NCBI GenBank assembly: GCA_002205965.3
Contig: NADL03000599.1
Coordinates: 62,001-126,000, forward strand
DNA length: 64,000 nucleotides
Direction: 5' to 3'
From: Kappaphycus alvarezii
Lineage: Eukaryota > Rhodophyta > Florideophyceae > Gigartinales > Solieriaceae
How positions within the stretch are numbered: the stretch's first letter is position 1; every line of letters begins with the position of its first letter. Position numbers and translations under genes: made by a program. Under the pieces are notes generated by a model. It saw only the letters and a list, made by a program, of their open reading frames with translations. It made no database searches and was not told the origin of the DNA. This document shows positions 23,099 to 34,197 of the stretch, one piece after another.

Positions 23099-24956
23099 AT
23101 GTCTAAACGGCGTAAAGTTATCAGTGCCAAATATAGGAAAGCTCAAGCCGTGAGTACTAGCCTCGGGTTCGTGAGGGAGAGCAGTGATGCAATGTATAAA
23201 AGGTAATGGGAACAATTTCGATCGTTCTGCATTGGCAGTGAATTGCAGGATGGGGGGATTTCTGTCGATCCTGAAGGACCGGGAGAACCAAGCGCATTAA
23301 TTGTTGGGAAGATATTGGAGTTTTTCTACTACAAAGTTATGGAGACAGGATGTGACCCTGGCAAGGTGGTCAATATCAGATCTGCTCTTGCGAGCGTGTA
23401 CAAAAGGAAATTCAGAAGGGATGGGAAATGGAAAACTTTTCCAGGTGGGAAGACAGAGGTAAATCCGGTGAACTCAGTCGATATTGAGGGCGCCATGAAC
23501 CACTACACGAGGGCAAAATCAGATAGGATACAAGAGATTCCTTCCTTTAAAGTACAGATACATGGAACGCTTACAGAGATACTCAATCCGCGTGGGAACG
23601 CAGTCATTGCATTCTACGTACGTAATGCGAGCTGCGTCTTTGTGTATTTCGTTGTGGTTGCGAATAGACGAACTAGTGAAATTGAGCTGGGATGACATCC
23701 GATTGGACACAGTGAACGAGCAAGAGGGCCATTTATTAAAGTTACATTGAAAGGGGGAAAGTTTGAAAGCAATGCTGATGGGCATAAATACGCTATATAT
23801 GAACAAAAGAATGATTTTTGTGTATGTGCATTCACTCATGTTCGTGATTGGATTGAAAAGTACCAATCTATAATGTCTCGACCGCTTGAGAGTGGTGATC
23901 CCCTATTTCCGCATGCAGGTGATGTTGTTTCGCAGATCAATTTTGGAACACGAATGAATCAGCAGAATTTCATGAAAAAAATTAACGATTGGGTTGAAAG
24001 GTGAAACATTATTCCCAGAAACACAGCGGAGGAACCATTAGGTAAGTTTAATATGCGTTGTTTTCGACGGGCGGGCGCATAACATCGGTTTCTTACGGGA
24101 GCCAAACGGTGGCCGCTTCATGTAGTTAAATGGTGGGGGGGTGGGGGAGCGGGGGTGAAGTGAACAATATAATCCGCTATCTGCTGGAAGAGACGTGGAA
24201 ATATGAAGAAAGTTATACTCATTACCTCTTCAATCGTGGGAATGGCGTTGAGGTAAAATCAAGCATAGAGTCTGTGTGTGACCTTGAGGGCGTGATTTAT
24301 GAACTAAAACTTGCAATATAGAAGGAGCAAAAGGACATGGTGGATTTGGAAGAAAGGATTATCACGCACATATCAGCACAGACAGATTTCCTGTCCGAAC
24401 TTTGGAAAGAAAAAATTTCAAAGACATTGATGGTGCCAATGGACAGGATGATAGGAAGGGAGGATGCAGCAATAGTGGGGGTGTGCGCAACAACAGTGGG
24501 GTGGGAAGGGGGAGCTCAGCAACAGTGAGGGGGGAGAGGGTGGGCTCAGCGACAGTAGAAGGGGAGGCGGGGCTGAGCAACAGTGGTGGAGGACTGGGGG
24601 ATGATGAAAAAGCAGGGAGGGATCTGGTTCTGTACTTGCATCAGGAAATGAAGAAGAGCTTTCATCTAAATGCAAAAAATGATACCGGGAGTTAATATTT
24701 GGCGGGATATTACTGAACACTGGACATTGGTTGCTCAGGATTGAACTTTGTCGTGCGACTGAAAGACTGGCCTGAAAAAGCCAGGACTGCGGCAATGAAA
24801 TACAAATATCACGACAGGAAACTCATAGCAGAAGAATATGAGAGACTCGGAGAGAGATCTTTTATTGATGCGTACAATCGTGATGAAATTACGATCCTTG
24901 AGTTGAAAAGGAGGGTGAGAGCAAGCAAGATGGAAGCAGAAAACGGCTGGGGGTGA
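23099..24956 (+). pseudogene. Crypton-like tyrosine recombinase with GCR1_C-like C-terminus, recently broken
   Basis: The ATG at 23099 starts a basic N-terminus (SKRRK). An in-frame TAA at 23204 interrupts it, and reading continues in the same frame through a helical SAM-like domain to about 23600. Box I reads LWLRIDELVKLSWDD (catalytic Arg, about 23670) in the next frame. The second core box (about 24040-24085) reads RCFRRAGA, then an in-frame TAA, then HRFL. The expected His is Arg here, but the following Arg is kept. KRWPLHVVKWWGGW and the likely nucleophile Tyr in IIRYLLEE follow (about 24100-24185). The C-terminal 90 residues (24690-24956; W-x-D and KYKYHDRKLIAEEYERLG) resemble a GCR1_C domain, known from Cryptons. 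These elements move by site-specific recombination. Lesions include at least four stops and three frame changes. Confidence 0.7.
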
Positions 24957-24961
24957 TACAC

Positions 24962-25636
24962 TTAGGTAGCTTCCTCATCATTGTGCGGGACACAATTTAA
25001 ACAATTGGTGTTGGAGCAAAGTCTATCTTCCGTCTCAATCCAAGTGCTGCTCTTAATGGAAAGTTCAACAAAAGTAGCGTGGAGGGGACGGAAGCAGTGT
25101 TCACACTGTCTGGACATTGTTCCTGCTGTTTCAGTGCATCCCAGTTTGTAATTTCCGCAAAGAACACTACCGAAATCATCTCGCAACACGCTCAAAAATC
25201 ACAGTCGCCGTTGTGGTAAGATTGGATTGTGTTTCTCATCGTGTTTATGTTTCGCTTTCCATCCCCAAGCTGCGACAACGTTTTCATACGCTGCCTTCCA
25301 CAAATCCATCCTCCCGACAAATCCACGCGCTAACCTGAGCCAGTCCCCCTTAGATTTCTTCTTCTTGTCAAACTTGCTGCGGAGGATGGCTTTGTCGCGG
25401 ACGTATATCTTGAACTCCACTTTCTTTTCCACCGCGTCTCTCCTCGAAATCTTCAGACGCCACATGAGCTGTCCGACGACATAGTTATTGAAAGCTTCGT
25501 CTAGAGCGGGATCTATAGCCTCGGAGAGCATGGAGAGGTGACTAAAGCTTGGTTGTGGTACTGTGTAACCACGGTGGTCGCAGACAGTCAGTGACTGCTT
25601 TTCGTTTCCGCGCAATAGTGAGGTGCAACCTGACAC
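24962..25636 (-). pseudogene. Unrecognised protein with Cys-rich C-terminus, one in-frame stop
   Basis: Convergent with the recombinase, with stop codons about 6 bp apart. One frame runs from about 25636 (no ATG at the start; the first ATG is near 25540) to 24962, interrupted by a single TGA near 25199. The first part is Lys-rich (residues EKKVEFKIYVRDKAILRSKFDKKKK). The C-terminal part has paired cysteines (CEHCFRPL, then CSNTNCLNC), so it probably binds a metal. No family was recognised. Its position suggests it may be a second gene of the same mobile element. Confidence 0.4.
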
Positions 25637-26084
25637 GAGGGTAGATCATAATAATGTGGAGATTAATTTAATTGCTGGAAGCGTTATGTGGATACTGAAG
25701 TAGTGTGTCGGTGACCTGACACAAGGTTGACATTTGTGTCGTATATGTGACACAACAACTCATAGTGCGACTCTGGAACATAGTTAATATGTTACAGATA
25801 TCTGTAATGAACACAGGTCAAAGTATTCCTTGCATGATGTCGTTGAGTTTCAGAGGGTTGACAAAAAATTGCAACTATTGGATGCGTATTGCGTAGTCTC
25901 GTCGACGCATAATTTTCAGTTGTCTACGGAGTATGGTGATCGGTGCACGTTGCAAGGAGTAATTTACACAAAGTGTAACGTTATACCTTTCCGAAACATC
26001 CCTTCAAGGGTTGCAGAAAGGGCAACACAGTTCGAAGTTCAGATATCACAGTTTGCAAAGTTCAGGTGTGCAGTGAGGCGGGAT

Positions 26085-27196
26085 TGTGTCGGGATGACGA
26101 CACAACAACTTTGTATTGTGTCAGCCCCTCGACACATACCATAAGGTCTGAAGAAGAACTGCTTTTTAAGTCTGTGTCGGGTGGATGACACAATATCTAT
26201 GTACAAATTGTGTCATCCACCCGACACAAGTTGTGTAAACCCCTCGACACATACCATAATTAAATTTTTTATATATTTTTTATATATTTATAATTTTTTA
26301 CCATAACTTTATATGAAGTAGAGGTTCTTAAAGTCCGTGTCTGGGAGATGACACAATACCTATGTACTGTGTCATACCCTCGACACATACTTGAAAGTGC
26401 ATGTTATAGAGAAGCTCGGTGCTTGAAGTCTGTGTCTGGGAGATGACACAATACCCATGTATTTTGACACCCCCTCAACACATACCATAAGGTGTATACG
26501 AATTACAGCGAATCTTAAAGTCTGTGTCTGGTTGGGGGATAACACAACACCTATGTAATGTGGCCTTCCCGACACATATCATAAGATGTATATGGAGTAG
26601 GGTGGTGGCTATAGTCTTGTGCCACACTGTATGAGTAGGCTATTAGGTTCAGTTTGTGTCGTGGGAACAACACAGTACCTATTTTTTGTGTCACCCTCGA
26701 AAAATAAGGTGTGTGTGCGCTAGTAGTTTCAGGTTGTGTCCTGTGGGTGACACAGTACATAAGTATTGTGTCATATCCATGAAACATACAATAAGGTATA
26801 TACGGAGTACGTTAGTGGGTTCAGGTTATGTCGTGGGAGTGACACAGTACATAGTTACTGTGTCACCTCCATGACACATACAGTTAGGTATATATGGAGT
26901 AGGCTAGTGGTTTAAGGTTAACCTGTGTCACCCGCACGACACAATTGTGTCAATTGTGTCGTGGGGGTGAGACACAATACATAGGTACTGTGTCACCTAC
27001 ATGACACATACAGTAAGGTATATGTGTAGGCTAGCGGTTTCAGGTTTTATCCTGAGGGTGACACAGTACATAGGTATTGTGTTACCTCAATGAAAATACA
27101 GTGAGGTACATGTGTAGGCTATTGGTTTAAGGTTGTGTCGTGGGTGGGACACAGTACCAATATACTGTGTCATCCCCAGAACACATACCATAAGGT
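26085..27196. repeat. Array of about 11 nested-palindrome units (TGTGTC-N8-GACACA pairs)
   Basis: Each unit of about 90-120 bp holds two 20-bp imperfect palindromes, TGTGTC-N8-GACACA. The second is the reverse complement of the first, so the pair forms a larger palindrome around a GTAC...GTAC centre. It is followed by a conserved tail (ACATACAGTAAGGTATAT... TAGTGGTTTCAGG). The clearest pair is 26173-26192 and 26209-26228, exact reverse complements over all 20 bases, 16 bp apart. Other units start at about 26092, 26333, 26432, 26521, 26645, 26735, 26825, 26945, 27045 and 27133. No open frame spans the array. Confidence 0.85.
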
Positions 27197-27283
27197 ATAT
27201 TGCAGTATAATGATGTTTGTCAAATGAAAATCAATTTATCATGCTGGCAGATATCCACAGAGAGCTGCTCGTTACCCTTCTAT

Positions 27284-29352
27284 CTACGCCTCGTCCAATT
27301 CTTGCCCCTCCCCACCGTCTTCATCATCCTGCGCATCGTTTTCGTCCTCCACCTCTTCTTCATCGTCACCGTCGTCCTTATCTACCGAGCCATCATCATC
27401 GTCATTCTGCCCGTCGCTTTCCTTCTTGTTCCCGGCATTTTCCCCCTGATTACCGCTCTCGCCCTCAATGGCATGCTCCCGATCCCCGTCACCGCCCACC
27501 TCAATCTGTTCATTTGTGTCATTCTCGCCCTCCTCAATATCATGGCTACTTTCCCCGGGGTCTTCCTGCTCCTGTCCATTGCTGTACTCATCTCCACTAC
27601 CCTCCTCCGCGTTGATTCCGGGCCGGTGACCCTTACGCGACTGTCTGCGAAACGGGTTCCTTCTCGGAGCACTATCACGACCAATTATGCGTTGTCATCC
27701 CTGCACCGCTTCCTACTGTGCTCCGTATAAGTGGACGACACGAAACATGTTACGGAAGACATCGCGCTAGGGAATTGGGAGGTGACGGTTTCTCTCTTGT
27801 CCTCAGCGATAAGATGGAACATAGGATAAATCAACAAGTGCGCGAATAGGTCATCGGCGAAGCGCTGGCACATCATTTAAACCCCCATTAGCACCGGTTC
27901 AACGTACCCCATTGCATCAGCTACGTCAATGAACATTCTCGGACCGGAATACACGCTGACATTTTCAACTTCTGCGAGGCAAATGATGTTTTCTTCGTAC
28001 GATTTCCAAATGATCTCGGGAAGTATGTCTATCTGACGCCACAGCTTCCTTGTGAAGGCTGATTGGCCTTTCAAAATGCAGAATACAGTATTGAGATCCG
28101 AGTATGCAGCGTATATCGTATCACACAGCAACTTGTGATTCGTTTTTCCCTTGCGTTTTGTGTACAATGCCGCAGTGTCCGGTCATTCCTGCTTCTGCTG
28201 CGCGAACTCATACCACTCGTTTCTCGACTGATACGTTGAATTCTCATCACTGAACATACTATCTAAACGAGCAACGATATGGAGGAGAGCTAACGGCAAC
28301 CCGACGCTACCACCGCACACATCAACAAATTCTGCATTCTCGCGGAAATCTTTCCATATCTTTGAGTCCTGTGTCATAGTTCCCTCTTCATGAATTGCAG
28401 TGGCATACTTCTTAACCGCGATTGCGTTTTTTTCATGTTCCAATGGCAGAATTAGCTCCAAAATAGCCGTGAAAATGTCCATGGCTTCATCGACTATAAC
28501 ATATTCGTTGTCAACCATATTTCGGGTGGATACAAAACACTTTCCATTCTCGTACTCATTGCCAATTGAATGAATTGGTTCCGAATTAGCCAGGTCTAAT
28601 GCAATTGCGCGAGTACAATCCCTCATGAGTACACGGCCAATGCGCCCTGTGAAATCTAGCTTGATCGACTTTGCCCACGATGATATGCAACCCATGAATA
28701 CAAAGAACCCAAGCAAAGTCAAGAAATGAAGAACCGGCAAATCAAAAGCGGGGGATAAAGTTCCAATCGCAATGAAAGAGCGAGAAAAACTATCAAGTCG
28801 AAGTGACAGCATGTCGCGATGGAACCCAATAGAAGTTCCAATTTTCTTTCCCTTCGCTCGATTCGGTGCACTATGGTTCTGTTTTGCCTTAAATGTCGAT
28901 TTCAACTCGGCAAAATATTTGTTCACGTCCTTCAGTACATTCTTTAGCATTTTAACTTTCGCTCCAACCTTGAACAAGCACGATAACATAACGTGATACT
29001 CCACCTGGGGTAAATCGTGGTAATTGCAAAGTAAGTCTTTCTTTATAAAATTGAGCTTCTTTTTTGCGGTGTTTCCACGAACGTGTTGGAACTTCTCCAG
29101 CAGCCCATCGTCAAAGTTGTTCTTTCCTGCCTTCGCAAACCGCTCCCCTTGTGTGCCCAATACTCCGGCAACAACCCGTGAAAAGGGGAGGGAAGAGAAC
29201 CAGAAGAGGCGCTTACCCTCATTTGCCGGGGCTAGCACATCCGGGTTTGCAAATGATACAAGCAAGTTGATGCCTCCTGCATCAATCTGGGCGGTGGATC
29301 CGCAGAAGCGGGTGCCCGGGCAAAACTGTTGGATGGTGTGTTGCTGGTGGCC
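27284..29352 (-). pseudogene. Unrecognised large gene with acidic C-terminal tail, broken
   Basis: A candidate ATG at about 29352 (MATSNTPSNSFAR) runs into the main frame by a frameshift near 29240. The main frame stays open for about 360 codons to a single TGA at 28183-28185, then continues in the same frame to a TAA at 27877-27879 and a third stop at about 27685. A last frame change leads to a strongly Asp/Glu-rich tail ending at 27284. The body is mixed alpha-type with a hydrophobic segment (about 28750-28690, FLTLLGFFVFMGC), perhaps membrane or core. No known domain was recognised. Three stops and two frameshifts over about 690 codons indicate recent decay. It sits between two TGTGTC palindrome clusters (26.1-27.2 and 29.56-29.65 kb), as if part of the same unit. 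Confidence 0.5.
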
Positions 29353-29555
29353 ATATTTGAATGTTTTTGGATGCACAAGGGATGTGTCGCAAGGTCGACC
29401 AACGCCTTTGAGCTGCGCGTGCCGTCGGGGGTTGCGGAGCAGATTGGGGTTCGAAGAACTGTGTCCGTTTAATTAAACGAGTAGTTATTTCTGGCCAACA
29501 AATTTCGGGAGGTGGAGGGGCCTTCCCAAAAAATGGGACCCGTAATGTCAAAAGT

Positions 29556-29650
29556 AACGGACTGTGTCGTGCATACAACACAACTTTAGCAGGTTGTGTC
29601 GTGTGCACAACACATTTTGAGTTTGTTGTGTCGGTAGGGCAACACAGGGT
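29556..29650. repeat. Three more TGTGTC palindromes
   Basis: Three copies of TGTGTC-N8-AACACA within 90 bp (starting near 29565, 29597 and 29629), variants of the arms in the 26-27 kb array. They end the region occupied by the unknown minus-strand gene. Confidence 0.75.
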
Positions 29651-30090
29651 ACAGGCTTGCTGGCAACCCGTCGACAGCGTATTTAAAATATTTGAAAAGT
29701 TTTAAAAGTTTCGAAATAGGGCTGAAATATTTCAAACCGTAACGCTGGAATACTCCCCAAAACAACCGCTGTGGGGGCTGTCACGGTTGTGTAAGCTCGC
29801 GAAACTGGTACATCCTGTCATCCAGAGTTGGCTTCGAGGTGCTGTGAGTATTTTTCATTACTTTTAGGGGTGCCTTTGTTAACTTCCAAAATTGACCCGG
29901 CCTGGAGGGGTATTTGAGCAGATTCACGACATGACAAGTTTTGGGCAATCCTCTGCTCATAATCCATGTCACCCACCCACAGCATCGAGATTCGAGGAAT
30001 TTACCATTAACGGTGCGAGCTGCTTAGCAGTTTAAGCTGAGATCAACTCTGAATTCGCAAAATTTGCTGCAATTCCTTTCGGCTAGCACC

Positions 30091-30714
30091 ATGGCCGCCT
30101 TCCTCTATCCTGTTCCTAGGCGCCCTCTTCTCACCCCTTCCTCTCTCCATATCTCAGGATGTAAAACCACCCCATCCTGCTTGACCACAACTCAAAAGCC
30201 GCTCGTATCTTTAGCCGCCCTTGCAACTGCTGCTGCCCTACTTTTGCAACAACCATACTCAATTTCCCACCCGAGTTCAGCCTTCGCGGTTAGTGGAGGC
30301 GGCAAAGATTATGCCTCGCAAAACTGGGACGGATCCACATTTCACGGCGACTATTCTGAGAAAGACTTTTCTGGCGGCCTCTTCCGCGGGTGTGACTTTC
30401 GCGGAGCAATCTTGCGTTCCGCCCGATTCTTCAAAGCAGAGCTGCGGGAAGCGGATCTGACGGGTGCGGATTTGTCTTTTGCAACAGTTGAAGCGGCCAT
30501 CTTGAGGGATGCAGTTTTGAGGGATGCAGTGATGGTCGGAAGTTATGTGTCAGATTCCGTTCTAGATGTGGCAGCAATTGAAGGGGTAGACTTTAGTGAC
30601 GCCCTCATTAGTCCAGCCAGTGTTGTAAGCAAGTTATGCGCAAGAGAGGATGCCACGGGCGTGAACCCTACCACAGGAGTCGGTACGAGAGACAGTTTGA
30701 TGTGCCCAGATTGA
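30091..30714 (+). CDS. Thylakoid-lumen pentapeptide-repeat protein, 207 aa, intact
   Basis: The ATG at 30091 is chosen because the upstream in-frame start is not ATG and the leader then makes sense. Residues 1-37 are Ser/Thr/Pro/Arg-rich like a plastid transit peptide. Residues 38-52 are a hydrophobic Ala/Leu helix, followed by an Ala-Phe-Ala cleavage site at 64-66, which is a lumenal targeting signal. Pentapeptide repeats of A(D/N)LXX type (CDFRGA, ADLTGADLSF, AILRDAVLRDAV) run over residues 82-175 and would form a right-handed beta-helix. The C-terminus keeps two cysteines (183, 205) around GVNPTTGVGTRDSL, a pattern seen in lumenal pentapeptide proteins of plants and algae (the 15/17.4-kDa type). 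Its precise role is unknown. It is intronless and undamaged, and it is the best evidence that the host is photosynthetic. Confidence 0.85.
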   Translation: MAAFLYPVPRRPLLTPSSLHISGCKTTPSCLTTTQKPLVSLAALATAAALLLQQPYSISHPSSAFAVSGGGKDYASQNWDGSTFHGDYSEKDFSGGLFRGCDFRGAILRSARFFKAELREADLTGADLSFATVEAAILRDAVLRDAVMVGSYVSDSVLDVAAIEGVDFSDALISPASVVSKLCAREDATGVNPTTGVGTRDSLMCPD

Positions 30715-33121
30715 GACATATGCACCTCTTGCATCATCGGGAAGGTCGGATTAGGGAACGTGGCATGAAAACGATTTTACTTCGCATGTTTACGGAAGAC
30801 TTAACGCATTACACAATGCAAGAAAGTGGGAAAGAAACCTTGGAGTATATGACCGTTTGCTTAAGACCAAGCAGCTTCACAAGCCTCTCAGATACGTAGG
30901 TAGCCAGTGATGACGCCAATTTTCAGGTTCGTAGGCGTTCGAGCATTACATGCTTACTCATGGAAATACCGGTCGATTCCACCAAGTTATTCCTGGAGTA
31001 CATTTAAAACCTCTTCCTCCTTTGCAGCAAGGTGAATGTTTGGCAAACTTTACATGTCCTTGGAAATCCCGAGGTGCTTCAGCAGTTCATTGGCGCGGTC
31101 CAGTTCAGACCCCCTCTCCGTTACCGCATTCTTAAAAGTTTGGCAACGCGTTTCGGTAGCTCCTTCACGCGGCAGCTAACTACTCAAGTAGAGCTTCAAC
31201 GCTGCACCTTTATATTGCATTTCGGGGACTGGTCAGGTGTTAAACCGTGAAATCGTTCCTCGATGCAGTCCGCAAGATCTCTTGAAACCGACCCATATCT
31301 GCTCAATATCCTGATACTCTGCTCAAGGTCATTGAAGTCTTGGAATTAAACTTACTCGGAGTAGATAGCTAAATCCAGCGGTTGAAGGCGGAGATAACGT
31401 CTCACTGATGAAACCCTCTGGCGTTTTGGTACACCACCAATAACTGGCTCTCAAGTGGAAAGGAAGAGAGGACAGAAACTGTTCGCGTGAGCAGTGTGCA
31501 AGGAAGACAACATCGAATCAATATCTATACGTTCAGTCCTGTACCACAGCACAAAGGTCAAGCAGCAAGACGGTCCGGCAGCCATGTAACTCTGCAGAGT
31601 TTATGATGGAATAGATGCGGTGTTCAAAGTCACGCTCCTTCTCCGTAGAGAGTTCGGCCGAATGATTCCCCTCATCTTTTGCGCAAGCCAATTTCCCTAA
31701 CGAGCGTTTGCTGGCAATGAAAACGCACATCATGAGGTAAACCTCGGAGACGTGCTGGTGAAAAATGTTGAGAGCGAAACAATTCGATCCCTCTGCAGCG
31801 TAAGTCTGGTCTCTAGCTAGGCGGCCTAATTCTATTGATCCCGCATCCATCCCATGCTCCGGTGTGCTAATGATGTTTGTTTGGCAGAAAGGAAGTGGCC
31901 ATGCAAGACACCACTTGCCCAGTCTGGCATGGCATCTTACGCAGCAAATGCAGGCCAGACTGGGACGACGAATCAAGATACTGTATAATACCGCAAACCC
32001 TAACCTCAAATTCCTCTATTATGCCAAACCCGACTCTATTGGTCCCACCCGGAAGTTAGCCTTGCCAACTCCTTTGCGCAAATAGACATTGCCTTTTGCC
32101 GATCGATCGCCCCGCTCGACCTTGACAGCGATCACGACATCTCACACTGCACGCACGCGTTAAGAAAGATCCGGACTTCGGCGCCGAAGCCCCGATGACA
32201 AAGCAGGAATTCTCTGCCCTTTTGCGTATCCTCACCGCCGAGTTCGCTGAACTCTCCCCGCCCGAAACCTCAACGGAGGACCCTATCCACGAGGTCTCAT
32301 AAAACCAATTATACCACCATCGCTGCGCGGCCACGGACGCAGACACCCGCGGCGCCCTCAAGCCACTCCCGCTGCTGTGTCTCCAAGACGAACCCCCGCC
32401 CGTAGACTCCGAAGGCCGCATACTCGATACTCGCCTCACCCGTCGCGCTCGCACTTCGCAAAAGCCAGCTCGGGGCCTTTCTCGTAGTCCTCCAGACAAA
32501 GCCGCCATCTATCTTTTTCCTTGTCGCACCCAAGAGGGCCCTTCCCCTCATCCACCATGCCTACAAAAGATTCGGGCAACAAGCTACCGCTGAGGGGCTA
32601 ATTGTCCATACCATGCAATTCCACGACCTCGTACAACCCCAGGATGCATGCCGCACCACCTCCGAACTCAACGCCCTGTTCCACATCACATCTACGGAGA
32701 TCACTCACTTGTCCAGCGACAACTGCATCTGAGAGCACCGCCACGACTATATAGCCACCCCGCGACCCGCCGCTGACCCCGCGTGAAACTGCTGGAAACG
32801 CCAACTACATAACGCTGAGCGCACCCACCAGCGATGGACCCCGCACCCACCAGCTCCTAAACCCCTTCGGCAGCGATGAGACAATCAAGGCCCGCCCAAC
32901 GAACCCTAACTCCACGTCGCGTGTCATCTCCGACAAGACCTACGCCCACCCAGCGCTCCCGCAGCCGCACACTACAGATGTTGAGGTCACTGAGGGCCTT
33001 CCACTTGCGACTGCCGTGGACCATATCGCCCCTATTCCCCATGCCTCCAACACACCAACAGATTGAAACAATTCACATCAAATAGTCTCTATGGTGTCCG
33101 CTGCAGGATCCGACTATAGGG
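30715..33121. other. No confident gene; unassigned coding-like fragments
   Basis: A 158-codon minus frame (32009 to 31533) has a Cys-rich start (ICCVRCH) and otherwise ordinary composition. It could be a small gene but has no recognised domain. From about 32090 to 33060 the plus strand is GC-rich and reads in alternating frames like a degraded protein (for example HTMQFHDLVQPQDACRTTSELNALFHITSTEIT near 32610-32710). It was not recognised and may be the ORF1 of the LINE relic that follows. Confidence 0.3.
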
Positions 33122-33545
33122 CTAGGAACTAACCGGGTGTTCCACTTCGGTCACGTGCAGTGGCGTTCGCGAGCAGATACCAATAACAGTAGAAGACCAC
33201 AAGACGCAACTAAGGCGCTGATACACTTGCGGGCGTATCACGCCTGCAGTCGTACCATACTTCCGCGCTTTTCGCGGGATTAACTCCTCAAGCAAAACGA
33301 TAGTTTGCGGGGCAGGCGCACCGAGAGAATCAAACGCAATTGGTTGAAAGATGAAGTTCGGTGCAAGGGTCGGGGTGTCAGACGGTAGAGGGGGACGGCG
33401 CGACAGCTTGCGTTCCAGATCCTAACCTTGTCACGGTGCGCCAACGCGGCAGCACCGCCAGCGGCTGAGTTGGCCTTCGTGCGAACGGCGGCCTTGAACG
33501 GGGGAACGACTGTGATGTCGCACGCGACGGGCCGTGTCTCTTTGT
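33122..33545 (-). pseudogene. LINE ORF2 C-terminal fragment
   Basis: Minus strand. DITVVPPFKAAVRTKANSAA (about 33520) then, after a frame change, FIFQPIAFDSLGAPAPQTI to a stop at 33122-33124. It lines up with the C-terminus of the LINE at 39224-40676 (DVTVSSPLQ..., then FVPLALDSLGTPS, then RLYQKLS). Confidence 0.65.
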
Positions 33546-34081
33546 TGCTCGAATCGGCGGGGGGTGAACCAGGATGGTGGTGGCATTGGTGGGGTGGGCA
33601 GTTAGGAAGGCTGCGATAGAACTGTGGAATAATGCGATTCCGCGGATGGGGAGCGGAAGTCGGGGTCGTTGTTTGGCGTGGGAATAGTAGTGGCGGTCCA
33701 ATCGCCGTCCTTCTATTGGACTGGGGATCGCGTCGTGCCGCGTTCTGGTTAGAATTGAGAAGCTACTATTGGGTGAGCCCGCGAGGACGTTGGGGGCGGA
33801 GGGACCAATTCCGGGGAACGATCGGAACTGGATACTGTGCTCAGGAAAAAGCGAATGAGTTGTTTGGTTTTAACAGTGAGGGACCCGTATGTTAGCTAGC
33901 ATGGACATGTGGATATCTGAGCTGTTGGGCGGTGCGAGGCGATGAAAATCGGGCTGCGCGGGCTCAGTAAAGTGCGAAGGGCACATAAAGTTTTGCCTCC
34001 AAAATGGATTTATAGAGTCCTGCCACCTTATTTTGAGAGCCCTTTCCCAAATAAACTCGTGGCAACAGCTCCCCTCCTACG

Positions 34082-34141
34082 GTACGTATTATTGCGCTGT
34101 GCTATTCCCATTTGCACTGATCCCAACATCTCCTTTTGCAG
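34082..34141 (+). other. Candidate 60-nt GT-AG intron in the 5' UTR of the Maf gene
   Basis: Strong donor GTACGT at 34082 and acceptor CTCCTTTTGCAG ending at 34141, with CACTGAT as a plausible branch point. It lies 56 bp before the chosen start codon. Confidence 0.55.
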
Positions 34142-34197
34142 ATCCAAACGGGTTTGAGCGCCATCAAGCTGGCTGCCGATCCCGTAACTTTTTCATT

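Noticed and set aside
26085-27196. CRISPR-like array
   Set aside because: The units are about 90-120 bp with conserved 'spacers', two inverted palindromes per unit and no cas genes; it is a satellite-type array in a eukaryotic context.
27200-27730. Plus-strand ORF of 176 codons rich in Leu/Ile/Val
   Set aside because: It is the complement of the acidic tail and of the end of the minus-strand gene; a stretch of Asp/Glu codons reads as hydrophobic residues on the other strand.
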